Positions 1 to 13,700 of a DNA stretch of 64,000 nucleotides are shown here, one piece after another (within the stretch, counting starts at the first letter, position 1; the number at the start of each line of letters is the position of its first letter). The translations under genes were made by a program, and so were the position numbers. The stretch comes from Metopolophium dirhodum (taxonomy: Eukaryota > Arthropoda > Insecta > Hemiptera > Aphididae): assembly GCF_019925205.1 (NCBI RefSeq), contig NC_083560.1, positions 69,205,266-69,269,265 of the forward strand, read 5' to 3'. Under the pieces are notes generated by a model, which saw only the letters and a list, made by a program, of their open reading frames with translations, was not told the origin of the DNA and made no database searches.

Positions 1-33
1 CTACTCGGCGAGTATCATCAAAATATTACTCCT

Positions 34-827
34 TCATTGTTTTGATGACGATTTACTTTGTACTATGGCTAAATTATTCATAGACACTAATATAAGGTCT
101 ATGGAATTATTAGATATCGTTTTCCAAATAACAGATGATAGGAATAATATTAATATTATACATGTGTAGTATTATACTATTATACATTAATCGGCGTATA
201 GAATAATACATTTATAGATTTATAATTTTTTAATGTAAAATATCAATGTGTTTCACGGTATTAAGATGATAATTAAAAATCTCGGGGCCCTTAACAAGCA
301 TATGTCCCATTTGTCCTCCCCTAGCGCAGACACCGTAGGTACCTATAACCTATGTATTAGACATACTTAGTTACTTCATAGTAACCATGGCTTAAATATA
401 CATGTATATTTACCACGATAGTAATCAATTTTCTACCAATTAGTGGAAATTGTACTAGGTATTTTAAAAATGTGTAAATGTGGTTAATGTTAATATCTTG
501 GTGAATTAAATTGTGGTCTCTCCCCAGTTCTCTCTCAAACAGGTGAATAAGCGCTATCTGTGTAATGTATCTATTGTAATGAGACATTTGAGAAATGAAA
601 AAATTATGAGATGGACTACTAGATAGACTTAACATACAGTTATAATTTTATAAATCAATTTGTAAAAACTGACCAGCCGGTTTCCGTTTAATCATGCACT
701 GAAACAATGCAATTTTACGTTCATTGGTCCATAAGAAATCTTCTCGTTTAGTTGCTAAACTGTCATTTTTTGTATTTGCTTGTGTAGCTTTGTGTTTCCG
801 CTTTTGATTACGTCTTCTGGGTGCCAT
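34..827 (-). pseudogene. MRGBP/Eaf7-like gene, probably degenerate
   Basis: On the minus strand an ATG at 827-825 opens a 51-codon exon (827 down to 674). It starts with a basic MAPRRRNQKRKHK tail, then has W-T-N-E, LFQCM and KPAG. This matches the N-terminal core of MRG/MORF4L-binding protein (Eaf7), a NuA4/TIP60 acetyltransferase subunit whose family motif is W..E..LF.AM...KP.G. A possible donor (GTCAGT) follows the KPAG glycine. Further on, 138-121 reads SSVIWKTISN, like the family's SKVIWDHLST, and that frame ends at a TGA at 36-34, earlier than expected. The stretch between (635-357) has an open frame that I could not join with correct phase. The family call rests on short motifs. Whether it is a divergent paralogue or a pseudogene is undecided; the missing middle and short tail favour decay. 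It is head to head with POLA2, with 874 bases between the start codons. Confidence 0.42.
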
Positions 828-1701
828 TAATTGTATTGTAATTCTGTAAATATGTCAATATGTCAATTAGATGCTAAATACTATTAGCTTTTACTTAAAA
901 AGTGAAATAACAGAATAATTACAGAAATATAAAAACGATAAATTTTAACTTTTAGTTAAAATATTCAATATTGGTCAATGGAAGAAACTCAAGAAAGGAA
1001 CGCCACACACCATACACAGTGTCTCAGTTAGAACTCAGAAATGGTCCGTAAAGTGTACCAAACTATCAACTGACAACTACGGACTTAACCCAACTGGACC
1101 TGGACACTCGTAATTACAGATAATGAGGGAATATTTTCGGACTGTGTTCGAGTTTATCTAATGTCGGTACGCTCGGAATTACGACAAAACGTCAACCCCA
1201 CGTTCACAGTTTCACATTTATTTATCACCGTTACCTCGTAAAAGTTTATTTTGTAGGTTATACCGCCGATTTTTGTTTTTGTTGTGATTACGCCTGCTTA
1301 AATAGTAAAATAAATGTCCTATTGGCTATTCGACATTCGTCATTTCGTTAATTTATTAGATAAACGAAAAACTGTCCAAGATCCTCATTTGTCAATTTTC
1401 GCTGGACGCTGAATTTGGTAATTTCGTTACACAGATATTCAACGGTATTCATTAAGTCACATTAAGTGATGCGTTAAAAACATAATTGATTAATTGATGA
1501 TTTTAACCGTCTATAGAAGTTTCTGCTTTAAATTATATCGTCAACGATAGGAATTGAAAACGATAGCCGATAACAAATTATTAAATTTTATTACACGTTT
1601 GCTCTAGTCACATTATATTATTATTATATTATTATGTCGAGCTTGGTAGGAAGATAATCGTATCTACATCAAACGACCTCACAGGATCCACCAGCAGAGC
1701 C
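828..1701. promoter_or_regulatory. Shared upstream region of the divergent MRGBP-like gene and POLA2
   Basis: These 874 bases lie between two divergent start codons and contain no convincing coding sequence. By position they should hold the POLA2 promoter and 5' UTR. I see no clear TATA box. The part at 1000-1450 is less AT-rich than its surroundings. A promoter role is inferred from position only. Confidence 0.4.
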
Positions 1702-4700
1702 ATGGATCGTCCGATTTTGGTGAATGAATTTGAAGACATGGGAATGACCATACCGGATGACATCATTGATGAATGTAAGTATTTATATAAAAAAACTAGG
1801 TATATCATTGTATAGAGTTATTTACATAGTGGCATAGTGCACTGTAAGAATTATATCGATCCCGGTGGAATTGTATACTGTTTTTTTCATGGTATTCACA
1901 GTTGTATTTTTAAACGAAATAGATACAATAATTTTGACTGTTTACTATATTATAAATAAGATTTGATTTGTTATTAATGGTGGGAATAAATGGAATTTTT
2001 AGAAAACCTTTGCTTTATTAGTTCCATTATTTTTTGATTTTTTAATGAGATTAAATCTATGCAAGTTCAGGTATTTCAGCTGACCTTCCTAGGTACAAAA
2101 TCGTGGGGTGTGACACCATAAAACTGTGGGTATTTATTTATTATTAATAAATGAAAATATATTGCAGTAGCAAAAAATTATACAAGTAGGTACCTATTAA
2201 AAAAAACTTAAAAAACTGTTGATCTTATAATCATAGATTTACTAATGTGATAGTAAATCATAGAGTTTTAGACATAAGTTTATATAAATATATTTTAATT
2301 TTATCACATACATAGATGATGTTATACTATAATATTAAGTTAGATGATAAGGGCTGTTCTTACAATGTCTGGTTAAAGTTAATCGACACTTAACCGGTAG
2401 TAAAATCTGTTATCAGTTGGTTAGCGTTAACCGACACTTGACTGAACATTGTAAGAACGGCCCTAATTATTTTATTAAATTGATCCGTGTTATATAATAA
2501 TTGTGTGAACTAATAGATATGGGTAATTTATTCATATTTTTTTTATACTTACCGATTTAGTACCTATGTAAATGTTTCTCAGACAGCCAGACACAATATT
2601 AATCACTGTAAATTTAAATTTTTATTCATCTGCTTTATTTGTTGAATGATTGTAGTAGTTTGTAAGACTAGAACATTTTATTTTACTTATTAAAGCCAAC
2701 ACAGAAACTACATAATACTGACTAATAAATAGTTAGGATTCCTGTTGGCAACAATTTATATGCTACTTATTATGAATAATTTTTATTTTTTGTCTTGTGT
2801 TTCAAAAGATTGTTAACATAAATGGATTAGCATTTCTTACATTATTCATTATTTTTAACCTTTTTAAGATACATACATTAAATGATTATATAATGTATCT
2901 AAATAGTAAAAGTAAAAAAAAAAAAAATGTAAATCTATATTAAATAAACCTAGTATCAAACAATTCGGTATTTTTCCTTTACAAGAAAAATCTCTCAATT
3001 ATAAATATGTTTTTGTTAATAAGTGACTATGACAACAATTTTATTGGCTTCGTGGTAAAAAAAAATCTTATATCCAGCGCAAAAACATATTTATGTTAAA
3101 AATAAACTCAAGTCTACAGGTACTTGTAAGAGTGATATACTAATAATGTTTTATTCATGGCTCAATATATTAAACCATAGTTTTATTTGTTAAAAAAATA
3201 AATAAATTAAACTCGCATTAAATCTTTAGGCTAAATATCTTTATAATAATAATAAATGAATAATAAGAATATCTGAGGTTTTTTTAGTTAACCACCATCT
3301 CAGTACTCATATTTTATTATAATATACATATGACATATTATATATATCCAAGACACTTTTGGTATCTTACATTCGTTCTGTAATATCATTTATTACAAAC
3401 TATTTTTGATTGATTTACAAAATGTATAGTTAAAATCCTTTGGCCTGCTCTATATACACATACTTAAATAGTCTTGATTCACTTCACTGCTAGCTATGTA
3501 TATTTCAAACACAAACCTGGTTTGTGTCTTGATGTCTAGTCATCAGTAAAGTAAAGTATATTAAATTATTTACTTTTATCTTAATAATATACATTAAATT
3601 GGATTCAGTATAACTAAGTTGCGCAATTTAACATAAAAATCTAATTGTATTTCTCTGTTTGATGTTTGTCTGTCACTGATTCACCGTTTCAGAAAAAGAT
3701 TGAGGCCTAAGATTTCCTAACGTCGCCCTAAATCTGTAGTTCAATTAATAATATTTAATTGATGGCTTTGCTGAGAAAAAACAGCTTTAATTGAGAAGAT
3801 TATAAATGTTTAAAAATATTTCTCATGAATATAATAAAAACAATTAATATATAAAATTGAATAACTTTGAAACATTAATGGTACAGAAAAATTCTGAATA
3901 TTGGTAGTATATAAAATACTATTTAGTGTTTATTTTAAGTTATATCTTAACAAATACTAATACTTAGTAATTTTTATTATTTTTTAGGTGTCATTGTATG
4001 TCATGCACATAAAATATCAGCATCAGATTTAGTTGGATCTTGGATAGCATATTGTGCATCATCTCAAATCGATTCAAATGATTTAAGTAGAGATAGGCTT
4101 GCTACATTAGTTAAATCCTTCAAGGTTGATGACAAATTAAAAGCCAATGACAAGTAATTTCTTAATGTATTATAGTAGCTTTAAGTCTATCAAATTTATT
4201 ATCTTAGTAGATATAATACATTAATTTAAAAAAAAAATCAATGTATTTTCTTTGCTGTCTTGAGTTCAAAACATACGTTTTTTTACTCGTGTTATAAATA
4301 TCAAATATCAACAGCATTTATTATTTACAGAAAATTGATTGTAAATAAATACAGTTTAAATGAATCAGCTCCTACACAATCAGTTCGTAGTCCATCATCA
4401 TTGAAAGTAAGTTATTAATTTATTATTTAACTTTATTGATTGACCATGATCACGGGCTATTGTGGCCTCTTAATTTTTTTTTTACTCAGTCAATAAAGGC
4501 GTAGAATAATTGCAATATTTTTATTTTTATTGACCTATTGCCATGCATTAAAACTATTTAGTCGTATCGCAAAATAATTTGAACATTATTAATGACTTGG
4601 AGACATATTATTTGGTATGAACCTTATATTTTTAAATAGGTTGATAGTGGCATTTGATATATTTTATATAAATATTATCGGAATACATAATTGACATATT

Positions 4701-7700
4701 AGTACTAGGTATTTTATATAACATGATATTATAATGTATTTCATTTATACTATGATTATCTGTTTTTGTTTGACTATTAAAAATGTTATATTTAAGCACT
4801 TTCTCATGAACATAACTAAACACTAAATTTGTTGCGAAAAAATATCTACTGAATTTTTATTTTCATTTTTTGAACAATAGTGTTAAATAATTGTTGTTGT
4901 TTTTTTAAAATAATTTCTCATTTATTGTGACATGTCAAAGTAATGTCTACACCGTTAAAAATGTAAAAAAAAAAAATTTAATTAACTGTTAACCATGTAT
5001 CATGTTACTACAACTTTCATGTTTGGAACTTACTAATCTAATAACTAGAAAAAAAGGTCATGTTATTTATTTATTAAAAATTTATTTAAAATTCTAATAT
5101 GCTAATACATATAGAACAAATATTTAAAATATTTTATAATACTTTAATCATATAAGTACTAGCAGGGGCGTATTGGTGATATTTTTCCATTTTTAAATGG
5201 ATAAATTGTATAAATGTATCATTTTTAGTTTATTTGGTCAATTTTTAAGTAGGTACATAATTATTGCAGTTTTTTTATTCATAAAATATAATTTTACATA
5301 TTATTCAAATAAAATTTTTTGTCATAAAATATTAATAAAGTGCCCACACAAAGATATGCTCTTTGCTACTATACTAATCTGCCCGTAGTGCACAGTTTAA
5401 TCATATAATAATGAATAGTATGTTGTATTAATATTTTTTTTTCTTCAAAAGAAGTGTTTATTAATGTTAAAATGGTTGTCTGGAAATACTAAAGGCCAAC
5501 CCGGGGAGGTGCTCAAAAAGGGATTTTTAGATATACGATAGACATTTTTGTTTATAAATATTTGGTATTGGTTTTAATAATAATTGTTATTATTAATGCG
5601 ATGAGCCTGTTGGCGCACTTCTATGTATTTTAATACAAAACATCTCAAGTTTGAACCATGATTTCAGTTGACTAATTTTTTGCATTGTTTTTTTTTCTTA
5701 TTTTTTTTTATCCATCTATACATACAAATGTTTGGTTTTTTTTTATACATCAAATTTTAGTATGGGTTGGTTAAGTTATGATTTTGTATTAATTGATTGT
5801 AATAATCTGCCGTAGGTTGAATTAAGTAAAAACGATAGTCGACAAACTTGTGGTATAACTTTGATACTTTAGAGTTAAATTATACACTTCGAATAAATCA
5901 CACGGGGTCTGCGATCTATCGCAGGCACATTGCTTACCTGATAATATACGCCTCGCATAATCACAAGCGAATCTCACGGACAACGCTGGTCGAGATGGCT
6001 ATACATTAAAATATAATATCATTTACACTTAAAAATACATTGCTTCCACAATGTGTTATACCCAAAAAGAGTTGTACAATCAGAATTTTTTTTGTAAATT
6101 TAAGGTTAATATATTGGGTGATTTTTAAGCATGCTCATCCTATTTTTATGTTTAAATTATGGATAATTTATACAAATTCTGATTTTTAGAATTTTTAAAT
6201 ACACTTGAACACCAGGGTCTAAAATTAAAATTTTTTGCTACTGCGCATCTAATTCCACACAAAAATATTTTAAAATAATGAACATAGAACTAGTAGTGCA
6301 CACAGTGGCGTATTTAGGGGTGGGGGGGGGGGGGGAAATTGTCAGTTGTGTAAAGAAAACTTTCCAAAATGTCTAGACACAAAGATTTTCAAAAAAAAAT
6401 ACCGTTTTTAAATTTATATTCGGTTTAGGTTTTTAATTTTAATATGTACCGGTATCCAATTTTTTTTGGTTTTGGTTTTGATTTAATATCGATATCCAAT
6501 TTTTTCCGGTTTTGGTTTCGAAGTTAATACCGGTTTCCAATTGTTTTCGGTTTCAGTTTTGGTTTTATAACGGTTTATACCGGTATCAAGCCCTGCACTT
6601 TTAATGGAAAGAAAAAGTAAATTGTAAATTAGAGGGGGCATAAAAGTTTTTTGTGACAATGAGTAAAAGGAAACTGAAAAAAAGGGGCGCCAAAATCGTA
6701 AATACGCCTCTGAGTGCACATGCCACATATAACTTCATTGCACTATTGTTTTTGCTAATAATTAATAATTAGGTAGTTATAATAAACACAAACTAAGACA
6801 ATCTTCTATAAAAGTCCTTGACACCTATATGACTATATGACTAAACATTTTAAATTAAAAACGAAATAGCTTGGGTTAATATACTTATTATATTATAAAC
6901 CACCCAGAATTTAGTGTAGTCGGTATTATTTTTAGTATTAAAGATTTTAAACGAACACAATATGCTAATTAGTAATTTTCAATAATTTAATTAAATAAAA
7001 TCAAATAAAAATTTATAAAAGTTACTGCACAAAAGTTACATCATAAAATACTGCACACTTTTAAATTTGCTACTGCACATTTAATATTAGCTACTGCACA
7101 CAATTTTAGGCCCTGTTGAACACCATATTTATAATCCTTGAGATTTTTTGTACCACCTAGGAATGATCCTGTGACTATACAAACTTCTGTTTTTCAAATA
7201 AGAACTTACAGGGCTGTATTTACACTTGTGTTTATTGTTTAACTATAATTGTTTATTTATGAAAATGTTGTTAAAAACACAGAAAGCGCCTAAGCAGTAA
7301 GCACAGATAATGTTCTTACCCAAAAGTTTGATGATAGGTCAATTCACTCAATATCAAAACTGATAGCACACTATTGAACCTGACGAATGAAAATTTGGTA
7401 TGTCGTACGTGTGTGTAAGACGGAGACAACGCATGTGGGTTCACGTCCTCAAAAACAGATATTCTTTTTGAGAATTTTGATATCTCAAAATCAAAATTAA
7501 AGTTGTTTTTGGTTATATGACTGTAGTGTGTACTAAGGATGATATGTCTATGGTAATGGGTTAAAAAGATTTGGAGGCTTAGACCAAAGCTTTTTAAACT
7601 GTGTTCCACGAAAAATTACTTTAAAAAGTCTAACTAAAGATAAGTAACGTAGGTAGGAAAAAAATATTTGTATTATAGAAAAACAAATATTTGTATATTA

Positions 7701-10700
7701 AATAATAATGTATATGGTATAGTCTATTAGTCTATACTTCTCTAGTGTACTTATAGTGCTTATACAGTACCTATACAGAAATAATATTTGAACGTCGCGT
7801 CGTTGATAAAAATACTAATTGGTTACGACCGTCCACGAACCTTAATGCCATACCTAATATTATGATAGTACAACTTTCATCAATAAAGCTTAATATTAAG
7901 AATATTAATTGTAATAATAAAAAGCAATTTCACTCATATCATTAAAATTTAAATTTAGAAGTCCTTTTGTCTGTTATTTAAAATATTTTTTGAATTAAAT
8001 ACAGTATACGTCATTATTATTAAAATTTTTATTGCAAATGATCCTTGTATAGAATGACGTATTAAAACCATTGAAATAAAGTATGGGTTTTAATTGTCGA
8101 GCTATAATTACTTAATGTTGAAAAATAAATAAAAAAAGCTAAAAAGTAAAAAATAAAGTAGGGATCCCACGATAAAAGTGGACATACCTAGTATAATAAA
8201 TACTACATCTAATATTACATTTTATACAGTTTTTATTTTTATAAGACCATTTTTAAGAACTATTATTCTTAGTATAAACATTTTAATAACTCTGAAACTA
8301 CTCATCAGAATTTTGATTTAGGTACATCTCAAAATGTTAAAGAATATCTTCCGCTAAATAATTCGCAGTACAAATTATTGTCATTAAAATATAAAATTTG
8401 TAGTAACATTTTATCAAACAATATTGAGCATTTGAGCTCGTCATAAGCATAATTATTATCTATTTCCGAGGGCGTTTATTGTAAACAAAATTAAAAATTT
8501 ATTAATTTTTAGTTCTTTAAGAAAAATGGTGCAAATATGTATTTACTTGGAGTCTTGGTGATGCAGTGGCATCCCCGTTTGTACGGCTTTGATAATATTA
8601 TAGGCTATAAGAATATGCTAATGGTCAGCGGTTACTGGTTTATGGCTTTCCTGAACTAATTTGGTAAATATTTTCTCTGAAAATTTGAGTACCGATGTAT
8701 TGCTTATTTTTATGTATAGTATATCAATAATTAGTAATATTTTTTATATCGTGATTAGTGATTACAAAAACGTAACAGTCTACGTTTGTAAAGAATTAAA
8801 TAACATTAAAATTCAACTAACAAACCAAAAAATAGATACAAATTATTATCGGATTAATATATTTATTATTAATATTATTAAGAGGACTTGATGCCCGCAT
8901 GCGTTGTCTCCGTCTTACAAATGTACATCATACTTATCATAGCAAAAAACTGTTTTTCGAGGGATAGAACCACTCCCTCTGTATTTATATTAGAATTACC
9001 AAAATCACACAACGCCGCATAGGGAACAACTTTATCTGTGTCGTAGCGTTTTTATTATTTGGATAACATTAATAAAATTAAAGTTATCAGTTTGAGAACA
9101 TTTGGATTTATTTTGTTTTTTTCATTTAATTATTAAAAATTATTATTACCTAAATGCTATAAAAAAAATAAAAACGCTACGACACAGATAAAGTAGTTCC
9201 CTATGCATTGTGGTATTTTATCTACTATAAATACAAAGGGAGTGGTTCTATCCCGCGCCAAACAGTTTTTTGCTATATAGTACATTTGTAAGACGGATAT
9301 GGGTTCACGTCCTCTTAACATACATTTTTGGGTTGTGTACAGATATTTTTTATCCTAACCGATTTTGCGTAACCTTTTCGGTGTCATAGTTACTTTTTAA
9401 CTAAAACAAATTTATGATTTATACATTTTCTTCCAAGTGGAAAATATCTAGTAACGTTCTACGTGACTCCCGGGCAAGCACAGATTTTAATTATAATTGA
9501 TGAATCATAAATATTATGTTTTCGTATTGTGTTTTTGGCGTTTGGAAATCTTATGAAAGTCGCGCTCTACAAATAAAATTATGTATTGCGTACGGTTATC
9601 AGTATTATTTTTGACTACGCGTGTCGTACCGGTACAGCCGCGGCTGTACGATAAAAAACCTCAGAAAATCGTCATCCGGCCCGGCGGGCTGTAACCAGTA
9701 ACCACCGCCAACTAGTGGTGCCAGTGGTTGTCTCGTCGAGTGAAATCTGAGAAACCGAAATCGATCGAAGGTTAAATCATTATCTATACCGGCGGCATGC
9801 GTGTGCGTGCGCGCGTATTCGCCTCGTGTTTCGTCCTCGTACAATACAACACCGGTACGATATATTGTATTAAATTTTGAATCGTGTTCGGAAATGAGAA
9901 TATAAAAAGACGGGTGTTTGGACCCGTTGTTAGCGGTGTAGGTTACACAAAAGCGGGGTGGACCGTGTGCGCGCGCGTTTGTGTACAACACTCGCACGGT
10001 GTCCGTTCGTGCGTCGGAATATTAATAATAATGATGGTGACGATGACGATAAAGTAACGGACTGTGAAAAGAAACGCTCCGGCGCGCAGGGCGATGTTTA
10101 TTGTTCAATGTGCATTTTTGTGCCCCTAACCTTTAAATTCAAATTGTATAGTTCTGTATATAAAATCAGAAATTGAGTATAGAAAACACGTGGGCCTATG
10201 TTCGATTGTTTTTCCTTGGTATAGGCACATTTAGCTTATTATTGAATCCAATGGTACTTCATGTATTTATAATTTATACAACCGAATTATTATTAGTTCA
10301 TGCTAATGAATTGAAAATCATAAAAACAATAATTAATATCTTACAAAGTCTATAGTATCTATATTATATTTACGACTATTTATATATTATTTGTTGACTT
10401 AGCTGTTTTCTAAATAAACATAGGTATACGCATTAAAAGTATCAAATAGAACCAACTTTCTTTTTTAAATAAATAATTTTGTATAGTTTTCGTTGATTTT
10501 ATTTGTTTACACATTAATACATTTTATTTACGTGTGAACAACACGCCTATTGGTACCCAAACGATAATTATAGTTATTTTATTATCTTCGAATTTTTTAT
10601 TAATTTCGGTTAATGCAATTTTTTTTCATGTAGTATGTACCTCGGGGTGTAGGAATGATATCGGGCGCCCGAAAGATTCACATACCCAACTTTCCCAGCT

Positions 10701-13700
10701 TCCCGCTAGTTACGCCACCGGGTCTGACCGGATAATTATTAGCCAAATAATAACAGGCGTAGTACAATACAGTCGTGGTACTTTGGTATTTTGACTTTGG
10801 TGTATCGTGTATAATAACGTGTGCGTGGAATAGGAATCTCTTTGGTGTGCGTGTGCGTGTACGCGCGCGCTTACAATAACGTATTATATTATTATTATTA
10901 TTATTATTATGCTGGAAAGCCGACTGGAATCCACCGGTTGCCGCCGCCGCATCCTACCTGACGGCATTCGCGCGGTGGTCCCCTCCTCGCCACCCGATTG
11001 GTCGGTTAGTTTTTTTCTTCTCTACCTTTCTACCGCGTGTGTCGCGTCTTTGCGCGCGCGCTCATGTGTGTTTATGTGTTTGTATGTGTATGTGTGTATC
11101 GTTCAAGGCCAAAATGCCGCGGGGAGTCGGTTGTGTTTTATCCTGCTCGGCCTAGTGCGCGCGCGCGCAATTGTAACTACTCCTTCCAGTGGCGGCGTCG
11201 ATTCCCTCCGTCGACGCCGCCGGTTTGCCGGTTGGCCGTTTGGCGTCTGTGCCTCTGCGGTTCATTTTCCCGTCGGTACCGGGTCCGTCTCGTCGTCTAC
11301 GCCGCTGTTTCTGGAACGTCTCTTCTAACGGTAAACGCACTATACATTTTCTCTTTTCCCGGCCGATCTCACTTTATGGTTTATCCGTTTCGAGGAGACT
11401 GACCTTTTTTCAAACCGTAAAAGTGGGCGCGTGCTTTGATTATTTTAATTTTTGAAAACACGATGACGCCGCGTTTCCCCCCATCGATCAAGCAATAATT
11501 ATTTTTTCCCCCATTGGCCTGTACGTTTCGTAATCGCCGCCGCAGTCAATTGCTGCCCGGTGCCGCTCCGCCGGCTCCTACCCGTTCGCCACAATCGCCA
11601 GTCGGTAATAATAATTATAACAATAATAATAATAATTGTCGTTAGTGGAGGGAAAGTAGAACGTTGTTTGTTGTTATTTAACTTGTACGACGCACACACG
11701 TAATAGTTCTTTCCACACCGGCAATAGTTTGCCACAGTACGCGACGCGCGCACAACATGGTATCACACGCACATAACGAACAAGAGGCCGCGGCCGCTCT
11801 CTTTCACGTACATTTTTTTTTTCAAATCAGATTTAGAATTTTTTTTTTTTGTCGTCCGGTCTTTTGTTTTCGCCGTTCTGCGGTACATAATTCGATGTCG
11901 TCACTATCGATAAACCGAAACCTTAATACATCACGACGTCGTTTTGTTTTTAGTCTTTTCGCGCTAGGTCCAATTATTATTCAATTGCTTTTTTTTAACA
12001 TTTTTTCCCATCACAACAGATAGCATTGCCGTGTGCGTGTCCGGTAGTTGCCAGCGTCATTATAACCGTTACGACTCGCGTGTAACGATGTATATTTTAT
12101 TTTAATAGTACTATTATTACTTTAAAATGTGTAGAAATGTCATTACCTACGACCGTTGCACACTTGTTGCTTTCGTGGTTTTTAATTTTGTTTCGTTTTT
12201 CATTTATATACCAATCTCGACCCGTACGATGTGTGTAGGGATGTCTTTTTCGCTAGAACTGAGTGTTGTAATACCCATTTTTTTTGTAGTGTGTAAGTTC
12301 AATGACTATATGATATGTATTTATGTGCGTGTGTCACGTAAACGGTTTTTGTTTTTCACGGATACATGCCGCCGCCCAGCGTGTGACTTCGATGTAAACG
12401 ATGCGTAATGTACAATGGTTAGACGGTCCGTGGGTGTTTTTCTAGTCGACACTGAATATTCAAAGCTGTGACTAGATCTACACTCATCAACTGCTTACCT
12501 GTTTCGTGACAACTTACGTGCATCCAGTTTATTTTTCTGCGGTCAGGGCTGTGCTCACTCTGCTGTAAAATAATTGGATATACACTATACACGTTTTGTT
12601 GTATAACTTATAAGTTATAATTATACTTTTGTATTTCGTTCCAATTATTATGTGTTTGTTTTTTTTTGTGTACAAACATTTCTTGGAATTAGATTTTTAT
12701 AAATTGTACATTTTATATTTATTACGTAATACGTTGTGTCTTATACGGTATCGTTGTTCAGTTTCTGTGTAAACTAAAAATATAACTCGTATATTGTGGG
12801 AAATAATTTCCAACTTATTTATAAATTATTATTTTTGTAAATTTAATGTTATGATTTTGTTCTCTATAAATAAATCTTATCTGAATTATTATTTACATTA
12901 TTAAATATGTTTTATACTTTTATACTCTTTTATGTTTTCAATATATTAACAAAATTATATAAGAATAAAGTTTTGTGTATTTATTATTTTATACCTCTTG
13001 CATTAAAATAATATTATGTGTTTTGAATTTAATGTGTACAAATAATCGAAAAGAATCTAAACTTTTCGTTGGTTAAATGTAAATGATTATGATACCATAC
13101 CAAGTCAATAAATCGTGTTATATAATTATGATCATCAAATATACATTATAAAGTAAAAGTCCATTTGACTTTCTCAAGATTACAAAATCGACAAATAAAT
13201 GAACGAAAACTACATTAATACAATATACTTTAAAAAATAAAATTATATTAGGAAACTTAATGCTAAATTTCAATATAAATATTTACTATGACGAGGACTG
13301 TAGATAAATTCTTGTAAATGTTATAAAACATCTAAATAATTTCATATGATAGGAGTATAGGATGATTATTTTTAACGTCTACGAGAGCTAAAATACTTTT
13401 GATGGAATAAACGGGTTCGTTGTACCTATTGCCTAAATATAGTAGGAATAATATGGTATTTTCGTTATTGTTTTTGTAGCTTAATAATAATGATAATGAT
13501 GAAAAATGAAACATTAATTTAATAAAACTGGTGGTCGATTATATATAGTGATTATTGATTATTAATATTCACTATTCGGTGAAATGTCGTTAAGATTATC
13601 GACGAAATAATTAAAGTTTAAAATGAACCTATTGATATTCAAATGTAGATTATATTATTATGTATCGAGGTTTTTTTGAATGTATAAGTTTATAATAACT

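Noticed and set aside
9605..9997. 130-codon minus-strand open frame in the GC-rich island
   Set aside because: Low-complexity composition with no recognisable domain and no splice partners; GC richness alone lengthens open frames in all six frames here.
10909..11455. Several overlapping plus-strand frames of 88-139 codons
   Set aside because: They overlap one another in different frames and are arginine, serine and proline rich, as expected from CpG-rich non-coding DNA. None resembles a known protein.
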